A DNA stretch of 9,686 nucleotides from JBDSLU01 sp039916225 (GTDB lineage: Bacteria; Acidobacteriota; Vicinamibacteria; Vicinamibacterales; Vicinamibacteraceae). A model generated the notes under the pieces. That model was not told where the DNA came from. It worked only from the letters and a program-made list of their open reading frames with translations, and did not search any database. Both the position numbers and the translations under genes were made by a program. The stretch lies in contig JBDSLU010000218.1 of the NCBI GenBank assembly GCA_039916225.1, positions 1-9,686 of the forward strand, given 5' to 3'. This document shows, piece after piece, positions 1 through 7,706 of this stretch; position 1 is the first letter of the stretch; each line of letters starts with the position of its first letter.

Positions 1-855
1 CGTCGTCAGGGCGTCCGCCACGGCGCCGGGCGCGAGCCTGGGGCCGGCATCGGGCGTCGCCGCGGCCTGCCTCGGCGGCCGCGGCAGCGCGACCCAGGCC
101 GCGAGCCGACCCCGGACGGGCGAGCCCGTCCTCGGGTCGAGGATGTGGTCGCCCTTGCGGACGCCCGAGGCGCTGAGCGCCGTCTGCCGCATCGAGAGCC
201 GGGTGAAGACCTTGGCCGGCTCGCGCGGGTCGCTGAGCGTCAGCGGCCAGCCGTCGCTGGCCTCGGGCGGCTCGAGCGCGACGGCGGAACTGAATCCGCC
301 GTGCACGAAGGCGCGCTCCAGGCCCCACTCTTCGAGGAGCTCGGCGACCAGATCGACGGCGTAGCCCTTGCCGATGCCGCCGAGATCGATCCGGACGCCT
401 GCCGCCGTGGCGCGGACCGTGAAGGCGTCGGCGTCGATCTCGAGCGACGGCAACCCGGTGCCGATCGAGACGTCGAAGGCGCCGCCGGTCAGGTCGTAGA
501 CGTGCCGCGCGATGACGAGGCACTCGAGCGCGGCTTCGCCGACGCGCGCCTCTTCGCCCGCGGTCAGGTGATTGATTCGAGTGATGTCGCTGTTGTGCCG
601 GAAGCGGCTCAACTCGCCTTCGAGGCGATCGACGAGGGCGAAGGCGGCCTGGGCCGCCTCCGCCGCGTAGCGTGCCTCGGCGTTGGCGACGCAGACCTCG
701 AACACGGTATTCATCGCCTCGTGCGAGAAGCGCCGAAGCTGACCGGGCTCGCGGTTACCCGCGAGCCCGATCCCGCCGTCTGGTGTCCCGGGCCGGTGCT
801 TCACCGACACATTCCAGGCGGGGCATCCCGCCTCGCGGCGTTGCTCATCGCTCAC
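1..855 (-). CDS. apbE: FAD:protein FMN transferase (ApbE family), 3' end cut by window edge
   Basis: ApbE enzymes move FMN from FAD to a Ser/Thr of a target flavoprotein, using Mg2+. The 285 visible codons show the family signature in order: MNTVFEV (residues 48-54), TGGAFDVSIG (about 123-132), DLGGIGKGYAVD (157-168), LSASG (227-231), HILDPRTG (237-244) and ADALTT at the edge, whose Asp281 matches the conserved Mg ligand. Only a short C-terminal end lies off the left edge. The start is uncertain. GTG at 855 is the first usable codon after an in-frame stop, but no good ribosome site precedes it, and an in-frame GTG inside the N-terminal 45 residues is possible. No Tat, Sec or lipobox sequence is visible, although many ApbE proteins are exported. 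It lies 97 bp downstream of the oxidoreductase gene on the same strand. No obvious flavinylation target is encoded in the window. Confidence 0.93.
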   Translation of the reverse strand, partial: MSDEQRREAGCPAWNVSVKHRPGTPDGGIGLAGNREPGQLRRFSHEAMNTVFEVCVANAEARYAAEAAQAAFALVDRLEGELSRFRHNSDITRINHLTAGEEARVGEAALECLVIARHVYDLTGGAFDVSIGTGLPSLEIDADAFTVRATAAGVRIDLGGIGKGYAVDLVAELLEEWGLERAFVHGGFSSAVALEPPEASDGWPLTLSDPREPAKVFTRLSMRQTALSASGVRKGDHILDPRTGSPVRGRLAAWVALPRPPRQAAATPDAGPRLAPGAVADALTT

Positions 856-890
856 GTGTGTCCAACACGCTCGCTCTTCGCGCCTTGCGA

Positions 891-909
891 TCCGGGCGCC
901 GCGCCCGGA
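891..909 (-). terminator. GC-rich hairpin between oxidoreductase and apbE
   Basis: A perfect 8-bp inverted repeat, TCCGGGCG with CGCCCGGA, has a 3-nt loop and sits in the 97-bp gap after the oxidoreductase stop and before the proposed apbE start. No U-run follows on the minus strand, so it is not a classical intrinsic terminator. It may be an RNA-stabilising or attenuating hairpin. Confidence 0.35.
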
Positions 910-952
910 ATGTTCGTCACCGAATCACCGGTCCGGAACACCATCCACCGAC

Positions 953-2386
<1,434 letters not shown>

Positions 2387-2394
2387 CGTGCGAT

Positions 2395-2400
2395 CTCCTT
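2395..2400 (-). promoter_or_regulatory. Strong ribosome binding site of the oxidoreductase
   Basis: AAGGAG on the minus strand, 8 nt before the ATG at 2386. It fixes the start and is much stronger than the sites of the other genes here, so this gene may be translated at a higher level. Confidence 0.8.
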
Positions 2401-2411
2401 AACCAGTGGTC

Positions 2412-2433
2412 GGGGAACTCCCCCCGGCGGGGG
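2412..2433 (-). promoter_or_regulatory. Two mutually exclusive hairpins in the oxidoreductase 5' leader
   Basis: Read on the minus strand, C5 (2433-2429) can pair with G5 (2425-2421) across a GCC loop. Alternatively, four bases of the same six-G run (2423-2420) can pair with CCCC (2415-2412) across AGTT. Both stems use the same G-run, just upstream of the AAGGAG site. Switch-like control is possible, but chance pairing in GC-rich DNA is a real alternative. Confidence 0.3.
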
Positions 2434-2463
2434 CATGGTAGCTGGACTATCTGTGCGAGCGGA

Positions 2464-2493
2464 AATATAGGGTTTCGTTCATGGGCCGCCCAA
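2464..2493 (-). promoter_or_regulatory. Candidate promoter for the oxidoreductase
   Basis: On the minus strand TTGGGC (2493-2488) is separated by 18 nt from TATATT (2469-2464), about 78 bp before the start codon. TATATT stands out in this GC-rich DNA. The -35 half overlaps the end of the glycosyltransferase gene. Read by eye only. Confidence 0.4.
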
Positions 2494-4110
2494 AGCCGTT
2501 CGGGCCAGGAAGCGCTCCCACAGCCCGCGCTCGATGTAGAGCGTCACCAGCACATCGGGTCGGACGCCGAAGAACTCGGACACGTACCGATCTCCCAGGG
2601 CGGCGTCGACCGCCTCGCTGTTGTCCATCGACGCGACGATGACCGGCGCATCCAGCGCCGGGACGTCCGCGGCGGTCGTCCAGTAGCCGACCTGCTTCAT
2701 TTTCCGCAGATACCAGGGCAGCGGCCACTGTTCGTGCGGCGTCGCGATCACCTGGACCAGCATGTCGTCGCGGTCGGCATGCAGCGCGGCCAGGTCACGG
2801 ATGCGGGCCGCCATGCGAACCGCGTCCGGGACCGTCTGTGAATAGACATACGGATTGCGCGGGTCGGCCGCGTACACGACCGACGCCCGCCACGCCTGCC
2901 AGCCGAGGTGGACCGAGCCGACCGCGAGCAGCGCCCACAGCAGGACGGGAACCGCTCGCGACGCCGTGGCGCGCGCCAGGGCCGAGAAACCGATCCCCGC
3001 CGCCACGATCGTCGCGGCGTGGAAGGGCAGCAGGTTCCAGGGTGTCTTGTAGGGGATCGCCGAGAAGATGGCCAGCGACAGCACGGCGTTGGCGGTCAGG
3101 TAGCGGCGCCAGAACGCGGCCGCGGGCTGCGCCGGGTCAGCCTTCAGCCAGGACGTCACCAGGCCGACTGCCGCCAGGACGAGAATCAGCGCTTCCGTCC
3201 AGCTGAGCCCACCGGACGACGACCAGCCGAGGAGGCTGAGGTAGTAGTGCCACGGGTGCACGTGGTCGGCCGGATCGACGCCGCGTTCGAAGTAGGTCGG
3301 GGCGGCGCGAAGCGGTCCCAGCAGGTCGCCTGGGCGGGTCAGGAATGCCGAATAGAACAGCACGGCGACGAGCACGCACGTGCCGAGGCCGACGAGCACC
3401 GCCGTGCGCCGTTGCTGGCGTGGCGGTGTGACGGCTGGCCGGGCGGTTCCCAGCGACCACGAGGCGAGGCCACAGGCCACCAGCGACACCGGGATGACGA
3501 TGGCCGACGTTTCCTTGGTCGCGATCGCCAGGCCGGCGGCCAGGCCGGCGAGCGCCGGCCAGCGCCAGCCGCCGTCCGTCAGCGCGCGACCGAGCGCGAT
3601 CGCGAAGCCCAGCGCGAAGCAGGCGAACATCGACTCCTGGATGTACATCCGGGAGTAGAAGACCATCCCCGGCGACACCGCCATCAGCACGGCGGCGGCC
3701 GCCACGGCGGGCCGGCCGATGCCGCCCGACAGCAGTGGCAGCAGCAGGATGGTCGCGGCGCCGAACGCCACCGGGAGGCTGCGCAGCGTCCACTCGTCGG
3801 TGGCGGCGAGGCGTGTCTGGCCGCGCAGCCAGGCGACCGGCAGGGTCAGGTAGTAAAGCGTCGGGCCGTGGTGATCAAAGGCGTCATAGGCGTACTCGCC
3901 GCGATCGAGGAGCCCGCCGAACTTGATCGCCTGGTTGGCCTCGTCGTTGTGCATCGGCCGCTGGTCGAGACGGACCAGCCGCAGCGCCAGGCCGGCCACC
4001 AGCGCCAGGGCCACGACGACCGCCGCACCTGCCGCGCCGTGGCGCGACAGGGCAGAGGGGCCTGCCGCGCCGTAGCCCCGCGCTACAGTGGCGGGGCGAA
4101 GGCGGGTCAT
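2479..4110 (-). CDS. Multi-pass GT-C glycosyltransferase, TIGR03663 (Agl23-like) type
   Basis: A 543-residue integral membrane protein. After a short cytoplasmic N-terminus and a first membrane span (about 27-45) comes HNDEAN (54-59), the Asp-Glu pair in the first extracytoplasmic loop that is typical of GT-C (GT39-like) enzymes using polyprenyl-phosphate sugars. Further family marks are DHHGPTLYYL (79-88), FYSRMYIQES (151-160), IATKET (196-201) and YKTPWNLLPFH (354-364). These match the family named flippase activity-associated protein Agl23. Multiple hydrophobic spans run through the middle, and a soluble C-terminal part of about 140 residues follows. It should add a sugar to a lipid- or protein-linked acceptor on the outer face of the inner membrane; donor and acceptor are unknown. 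Its ATG overlaps the stop of the upstream discoidin-like gene as ATGA and has no ribosome site of its own, so translation is probably coupled. Confidence 0.88.
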   Translation of the reverse strand: MTRLRPATVARGYGAAGPSALSRHGAAGAAVVVALALVAGLALRLVRLDQRPMHNDEANQAIKFGGLLDRGEYAYDAFDHHGPTLYYLTLPVAWLRGQTRLAATDEWTLRSLPVAFGAATILLLPLLSGGIGRPAVAAAAVLMAVSPGMVFYSRMYIQESMFACFALGFAIALGRALTDGGWRWPALAGLAAGLAIATKETSAIVIPVSLVACGLASWSLGTARPAVTPPRQQRRTAVLVGLGTCVLVAVLFYSAFLTRPGDLLGPLRAAPTYFERGVDPADHVHPWHYYLSLLGWSSSGGLSWTEALILVLAAVGLVTSWLKADPAQPAAAFWRRYLTANAVLSLAIFSAIPYKTPWNLLPFHAATIVAAGIGFSALARATASRAVPVLLWALLAVGSVHLGWQAWRASVVYAADPRNPYVYSQTVPDAVRMAARIRDLAALHADRDDMLVQVIATPHEQWPLPWYLRKMKQVGYWTTAADVPALDAPVIVASMDNSEAVDAALGDRYVSEFFGVRPDVLVTLYIERGLWERFLARTALGGP

Positions 4111-4772
4111 TTCGAGGTGCCGTAGACCTCGACTTCGACGTAGTGGCTCAGATCGTTGGTCGTGTTGCCGTTCGAGTAGAAGCGGACGTAGCGCCCCTTG
4201 GCGCCCTTCGGATCGATGAATCGACCCTCGGCGACCTCGATGTACTCCTTGTCGGTGCCGGCCCCGAGCTTGGCGGAGTTGTCATGGTCGTTGTTGTAGA
4301 CGGTCACGCCGGTCTTGAACGTCGCGTCGTCGGAGACCTTGACGACCACGTCGCGATAGACGCGCGCCTGGCTGTGATAGTGCCAGAGGACGATGGCGTG
4401 GAGCGGGTGTGACGCGCCCAGGTCGACCTGAATCCACTGCGGCGTCGGCCCGAGCTCGACGAAGAAGCCGTCGCCCCCGTTCTTCTCGCCGTCCGTGATC
4501 ATGTCCAGCTCGCCGATGACCGGCGAGCTGTCGCTCGAGGTGACCGTCTTCTTGAGCGACAGCAGCGTCGTGCCGGTGGGCACGTAGATGGCGCTCCGCG
4601 ACTTGCCCGTGACCTTCTCGAGGTTGGGGCTGCGAAGGTTGGTGGGCGTGCCGATGAACATCGGCTTGGGGAGCTTCAGCTTCAGCTCCTGCTTGCCCGC
4701 TGGGGCTTGGGCGCCGAGCGGGGCGAGAGCGAAGACGAACAACACGGAACAGGCCAGAGTGCGATACACCAT
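4107..4772 (-). CDS. Secreted F5/8 type C (discoidin-like) domain protein
   Basis: A 221-residue protein with a Sec signal peptide (hydrophobic core about residues 4-20, likely cut after AQA at 21-23), a variable linker and one galactose-binding-like beta-sandwich domain. Marks of the F5/8 type C fold are WIQVDLG (113-119), the following HPLHAIVLWHYH segment, VVVKVSDDATF (142-152), GRYVRFYSNG (193-202) and VEVEVYG at the C-terminus. Such domains bind carbohydrate or other ligands outside the cytoplasm; no catalytic motif is seen. ATG at 4772 is preferred because GAGG lies 6 nt before it; an in-frame GTG at 4787 would add five residues but lacks a ribosome site. The stop overlaps the start of the glycosyltransferase, so the pair is probably co-translated. 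It may recognise the glycan or protein acted on by that enzyme, which is an inference. Confidence 0.88.
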   Translation of the reverse strand: MVYRTLACSVLFVFALAPLGAQAPAGKQELKLKLPKPMFIGTPTNLRSPNLEKVTGKSRSAIYVPTGTTLLSLKKTVTSSDSSPVIGELDMITDGEKNGGDGFFVELGPTPQWIQVDLGASHPLHAIVLWHYHSQARVYRDVVVKVSDDATFKTGVTVYNNDHDNSAKLGAGTDKEYIEVAEGRFIDPKGAKGRYVRFYSNGNTTNDLSHYVEVEVYGTSK

Positions 4773-4908
4773 CGAAATCCTCGACACGGGAATCGGCGCG
4801 TGGGGCGCCCGAAGCTGAGCAGGCTGTAAGTGGAACCCTTCGATGCTACTACGGCCGCCCGAGCGCCGCCGCCTACTGCCGACGGCCTCGCCGGGACGCC
4901 GGCCGGGC
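4773..4908. other. Intergenic region between phosphotriesterase-like and discoidin-like genes
   Basis: A 136-bp gap on the minus strand. It holds one weak hairpin right after the upstream stop (GCCGG, 4-nt loop, CCGGC at 4890-4903) and the GAGG ribosome site of the next gene. I could not recognise a convincing promoter, so I cannot say whether the discoidin-like gene is transcribed separately. Confidence 0.4.
4779..4782 (-). promoter_or_regulatory. Ribosome binding site deciding the discoidin-like gene start
   Basis: GAGG on the minus strand, 6 nt before ATG 4772. It supports that start over the GTG at 4787, which has no such element. Confidence 0.55.
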
Positions 4909-6012
4909 TCAGCCGCGCGGCGTCAGGGCACGGCGCGGGTTGTCCACCAGGAGCTGTCGAACGTCGGCGTCGGTCAGCCCGGCGGCCTTCAGCGCCGGCA
5001 CGAATGCGGTGAACAGCGTGTCGAAGGCGCGGAACGCCCCGCCGCCGGGCTCGCCGACGCGATACCAGCCGGCGTCGTGCGACACCAGCACGCGATCCAG
5101 GCGGCCCGCCTTCCGCATCGCCAGCACCAGGGCGACGTGCCGCTCGACGCTGGTCGGGGCGATCCCGTCGAACTCGACCCAGGCGCCGCGCGCCGCCGCC
5201 TGCAGATGCCGCGCGCCGTCCGCTTCGCTGTGCGCGTGCACCCAGATGAACGACGACAGCGGCACGCCCGCCCCCGCGAGGATGTCCATCTCCTCGCGTG
5301 CGGCGACGCCGTCGCCGGTGTGTACCGCGATGCACAAGCCGGTCGCCTGGTGCGCGATCGCCGCGGCACGCACCAGCTTCGCATCCACGCTCGACAGCGG
5401 TCCCGAGTCGACCCCGATTTTCATGAACGCCGGCTTGATGCCGGTGCCGTCGATGCCGTCCTTGCCTTCCCGGATCCAGCGGGCGGCCAGCTGCTGCGCC
5501 GTCTCCGTGAACGCGTGCGGCGGCAGGTGCTTGTCGTTGTTGGCACCGTAGTACCCGGTGTTGGAGAGGATGTTGAGGCCGGATGCCTCGGCGAGTCGCC
5601 GCAGCAGACGGGCGTCGCGGCCGAGATAGGCCGGCGTGCAGTCGACCAGGGTGGCGCCTCCCAGCTCCTTGACCTGCCGCACAAAGGGGAGGACGCGGGT
5701 GAACACCGCGTCGGCGTCATAGCGCGACGGGCTGACCTCGGCGGCGCCGATGAAGTCGACGAGCACGTGCTCGTGCATCAGCACGAGGCCGAGCGCCGCG
5801 GGATCGATCGGGCCGGCGACGGTCTCGATCGTTCGGCGCGCCTGCGCCTGCGATGGCGCCTGCGATGGCGTCGGCGACGGGGCGAGCGCTGGTGACCGCG
5901 TCAGCCCCGGCGGAGCCATGGCCGCGCCCAGCGTGCCGAGGCAGCCGGCCAGCCATTCCCGCCGCGACGGGTTCCGCCCGACGCGCAACGTCGTGTGGCC
6001 GGTGTCCGCCAT
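4909..6012 (-). CDS. Tat-exported phosphotriesterase-family metallohydrolase
   Basis: A 367-residue amidohydrolase-fold protein of the PTE family, which includes organophosphate hydrolases, lactonases and sugar-phosphate or ester hydrolases. The complete binuclear metal site is readable: HEH (His80, His82), the carbamylatable Lys198 in FMKIG, His231 in AVHTGDG, His259 in WVHAHSE and Asp313 in VSHDAGW. The spacing resembles that of classical PTE. DNPRRAL near the C-terminus is also typical. The N-terminus has a twin-arginine signal (SRREWLAG, 16-23), a hydrophobic Ala/Gly stretch and a Pro/Ser/Gln-rich linker (about 41-58) encoded by a short tandem repeat, so the mature enzyme should be outside the cytoplasm. 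Lactone or phosphoester hydrolysis is likely, but the substrate cannot be assigned. It lies divergent from the DUF2959 gene with only 46 bp between starts. No Shine-Dalgarno sequence precedes the ATG. Confidence 0.93.
   Translation of the reverse strand: MADTGHTTLRVGRNPSRREWLAGCLGTLGAAMAPPGLTRSPALAPSPTPSQAPSQAQARRTIETVAGPIDPAALGLVLMHEHVLVDFIGAAEVSPSRYDADAVFTRVLPFVRQVKELGGATLVDCTPAYLGRDARLLRRLAEASGLNILSNTGYYGANNDKHLPPHAFTETAQQLAARWIREGKDGIDGTGIKPAFMKIGVDSGPLSSVDAKLVRAAAIAHQATGLCIAVHTGDGVAAREEMDILAGAGVPLSSFIWVHAHSEADGARHLQAAARGAWVEFDGIAPTSVERHVALVLAMRKAGRLDRVLVSHDAGWYRVGEPGGGAFRAFDTLFTAFVPALKAAGLTDADVRQLLVDNPRRALTPRG
5845..5880 (-). repeat. 12-bp tandem repeat encoding the Pro/Ser/Gln linker
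   Basis: Two perfect copies of CGCCTGCGATGG (plus strand, 5845-5856 and 5857-5868) are followed by a third copy matching 9 of 12 bases (5869-5880). On the coding minus strand they give PSPT, PSQA, PSQA after the Tat signal of the phosphotriesterase-like protein. The unit is a multiple of three, so slippage would change linker length without a frameshift. Confidence 0.8.
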
Positions 6013-6019
6013 CCGTTCG

Positions 6020-6049
6020 ATGCTGGCGTGCCGCTCCCGCCGCTGTCAA
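6020..6049 (-). promoter_or_regulatory. Candidate promoter of the phosphotriesterase-like gene, near-leaderless
   Basis: On the minus strand a perfect TTGACA (6049-6044) is followed after 18 nt by CAGCAT (6025-6020), a weak -10 with three matches to consensus. A start about 7 nt downstream would fall next to the ATG at 6012, which fits the lack of a ribosome site. The whole element lies in the 46-bp gap to the divergent gene. Confidence 0.45.
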
Positions 6050-6058
6050 ACTGTCGCC

Positions 6059-6748
6059 ATGACGCTTCCCGCCGCGCGTCGCGGTCTGGCTCTGCTTCTC
6101 GTCGCGGCCACGGTCACCCTCGGGGTCGGCTGCGACTCGATCTACTACCGGACGATGAAGAAGTTCGGGAAGGAGAAGCGCGACATTCTCGTCGGCCGGG
6201 TGAAGGATGCCCGCGCCTCGCAGGCCGACGCGCAGAAGGAGTTCAAGTCGGCGCTCGAGCGGTTCCAGGCGATCGTCCAGACCGACGGCGGCTCGCTCGA
6301 GGACAAGTACAAGAAGCTGAACGACGAGCTCCAGCGCAGTGAGGATCGCGCCAGCAAGGTCAAGGATCGCATCGACGCGGTCCGCCAGGTGTCGAAGGAT
6401 CTGTTCAAGGAGTGGAACGCCGAGCTCGACAAGTACGCCGATCGCGCCCTGCGGCAGGAGAGCGAGCGCGAGCTGCGCGAGACGAAGCGGCGCACGGATG
6501 CGTTGATCGCCTCGATGGCCAGGGCGCAGGCGCACGTCGAACCCATCCTGCAGCCGCTGCGGGACCGGGTGCTGTTCCTCAAGCACAACCTCAACGCCCG
6601 CGCGCTCGGCGCGCTGACCAGGGAACTGGACACCGTCCGCACCGGGGTCGACGAGCTGGTAGCCGACCTGCAGCGGTCGATCACGGAGGCGGACGCCTTC
6701 ATCGCGGCGATGGAGCGGGAGTCGGCCGCCGGGAGCGGCGGCAAGTAG
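6059..6748 (+). CDS. DUF2959 family lipoprotein, coiled-coil
   Basis: The only plus-strand gene: 229 residues, with an N-terminal signal ending in LGVGC (probable lipidated Cys25) followed by Asp26. The rest is highly charged and helical, with long coiled-coil stretches. It matches the DUF2959 family throughout: IYYRTMKKFGKEKRDILVGR (28-47), ALERFQAIVQTDGG (65-78), YKKLNDE (84-90), SEDRASKVKDRIDAV (94-108), KEWNAELDKY (117-126) and the very conserved VLFLKHNLNARA (171-182). The family has no assigned biochemical role that I know of; a membrane-attached structural or partner protein is likely. ATG at 6059 is chosen because it precedes the lipoprotein signal directly; an earlier ATG in the same frame would lack a signal peptide and overlap the divergent gene. 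No strong ribosome site is seen. It is convergent with the mutarotase gene (11 bp apart). Confidence 0.93.
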   Translation: MTLPAARRGLALLLVAATVTLGVGCDSIYYRTMKKFGKEKRDILVGRVKDARASQADAQKEFKSALERFQAIVQTDGGSLEDKYKKLNDELQRSEDRASKVKDRIDAVRQVSKDLFKEWNAELDKYADRALRQESERELRETKRRTDALIASMARAQAHVEPILQPLRDRVLFLKHNLNARALGALTRELDTVRTGVDELVADLQRSITEADAFIAAMERESAAGSGGK

Positions 6749-6751
6749 CGC

Positions 6752-6782
6752 CGATCGCGTTACGCAGCGGCTGCGTCGATCG
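6752..6782. terminator. Imperfect long hairpin between convergent genes
   Basis: CGATCG (6752-6757) can pair with CGATCG (6777-6782), and ACGCAG (6762-6767) with CTGCGT (6771-6776) across a CGG loop, leaving a 4-nt bulge. It lies just after the DUF2959 stop and covers the stop of the convergent mutarotase gene, a sensible place for a two-way terminator. No U-run follows on either strand. Confidence 0.45.
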
Positions 6783-7659
6783 TCGCCGTCAGCGTGTGTC
6801 GCGCGCCCGCGGCGAGCGTCACCCTGTGCACGTTGACGTTGCAGGTCTCGACGCACACCATCCCGGGCCATTCGTCATCGCCGAAGTCCGGCATCGCCTT
6901 GGCCTTGGCCACCCACGGGTTCCAGACCACGGTCGCATCCGACCCGCTCTTGCCGACGACGATGCGTCGGCCGGCAGCCGGATCGTGAATCGCGCACGCG
7001 CCCCGTGTGTCCAGGTAGATGCGGTCGGTCTCGCCGGTGATGCGAATCGGCTCGCGCCCCTGCGTCCTTCGGGTGGCCGCGCCGACCTTGTCCAGATAGT
7101 CGACGCCCTCGAGGCCGCGGATGTCGATGCCGCGGACGTCACGCACCGCGAAGTAGGTGTGCAACGCCTCCTCGAACGTGAAGGCGTCGGCGCCGGTGTT
7201 GCGAATCTCGAGCGCCAGCCCGAGCGACGCGCCGACGCTCACGCGATACGTCGCGTCGAACGCATGCGGCCAGGCCGCGGGTGGCGCTGCCGGCGTCGTG
7301 AGCTGGAAGGCGAGCTCGGTGGCGCCGTGCCCGTCGTCGCGCGCCTCGGTCAGCGTCCAGTCCCGCAGCCGCGCGAAGCCGTGTCCAGGCGCGGATGTGT
7401 CGGTCGCGTGCGGCCCGAACCAGGGAAAGCAGATCGGGACGCCGCCGCGAATCGGCTTGGCCGCGTCCCACATGCTCGCCTGGCTCATCCAGAGGACGGG
7501 CTCGTGACCCGCCGGCTGCCAGGCCGTGACGTGCGCCCCGTGCAGGTAGATCTGCGCGCGCGCCTGCGCGTTGTTCACGGTCAGCCGCGGCAGCTGGCCT
7601 TCGCCCGAGTCGAGCGAGACCGTCGGTGGCAGCGCGGTGCGGATCAGCGGGGACTGCAT
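6760..7659 (-). CDS. D-hexose-6-phosphate mutarotase-like protein (aldose 1-epimerase superfamily, YeaD type)
   Basis: A 299-residue galactose mutarotase-like beta-sandwich protein. It resembles the hexose-6-phosphate mutarotase branch (YeaD/YMR099c) through HGAHVTAWQP (40-49), RGGVPICFPWFG (71-82), PGHGFAR (91-97), ALHTYF (165-170), TDRIY (211-215), VVWNPWV (244-250) and VCVETCNV (268-275). His93, His167 and Glu271 match the catalytic and phosphate-site pattern known for the family. It should interconvert alpha and beta anomers of hexose 6-phosphates in the cytoplasm, since no signal peptide is seen. The frame stays open far upstream into the neighbouring gene, but similarity begins only near ATG 7659, whose ribosome site is weak. 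It lies 47 bp downstream of the TIM-barrel gene, separated by a strong hairpin, and is probably the last gene of that operon. Confidence 0.92.
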   Translation of the reverse strand: MQSPLIRTALPPTVSLDSGEGQLPRLTVNNAQARAQIYLHGAHVTAWQPAGHEPVLWMSQASMWDAAKPIRGGVPICFPWFGPHATDTSAPGHGFARLRDWTLTEARDDGHGATELAFQLTTPAAPPAAWPHAFDATYRVSVGASLGLALEIRNTGADAFTFEEALHTYFAVRDVRGIDIRGLEGVDYLDKVGAATRRTQGREPIRITGETDRIYLDTRGACAIHDPAAGRRIVVGKSGSDATVVWNPWVAKAKAMPDFGDDEWPGMVCVETCNVNVHRVTLAAGARHTLTATIDAAAA

Positions 7660-7681
7660 CCGCGAGATGCTACGCCAGGTC

Positions 7682-7703
7682 GCGGCGGCTGCGGAGCCGC
7701 CGC
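7682..7703 (-). terminator. Strong intercistronic hairpin after the TIM-barrel gene
   Basis: A perfect 9-bp stem, GCGGCGGCT with AGCCGCCGC, and a 4-nt loop begin 4 nt after the TIM-barrel stop codon and end 22 bp before the mutarotase start. No U-run follows. Partial termination, mRNA end protection or a factor-dependent terminator are all possible, and any of them would lower mutarotase expression relative to the upstream genes. Confidence 0.55.
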
Positions 7704-7706
7704 CCC

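Noticed and set aside
2908..4125. Plus-strand open frame (405 codons) opposite the glycosyltransferase
   Set aside because: Arg/Gln/Gly-rich translation with no domain or hydrophobic pattern, while the minus strand encodes a well-marked membrane enzyme.
4773..4787. GTG start at 4787 for the discoidin-like protein
   Set aside because: No ribosome site precedes it, whereas ATG 4772 has GAGG at good spacing and gives a normal signal peptide.
4890..4903. Short hairpin after the phosphotriesterase-like gene as a terminator
   Set aside because: Only 5 bp of stem with no U-run; too weak to call in such GC-rich DNA, so it is mentioned only in the intergenic note.
5717..6871. Long minus-strand open frame (384 codons) opposite the DUF2959 gene
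   Set aside because: It is antisense to a clear family member, is Arg/Ala/Gly-rich without motifs, and overlaps the ends of two other supported genes. It is an expected shadow in GC-rich DNA.
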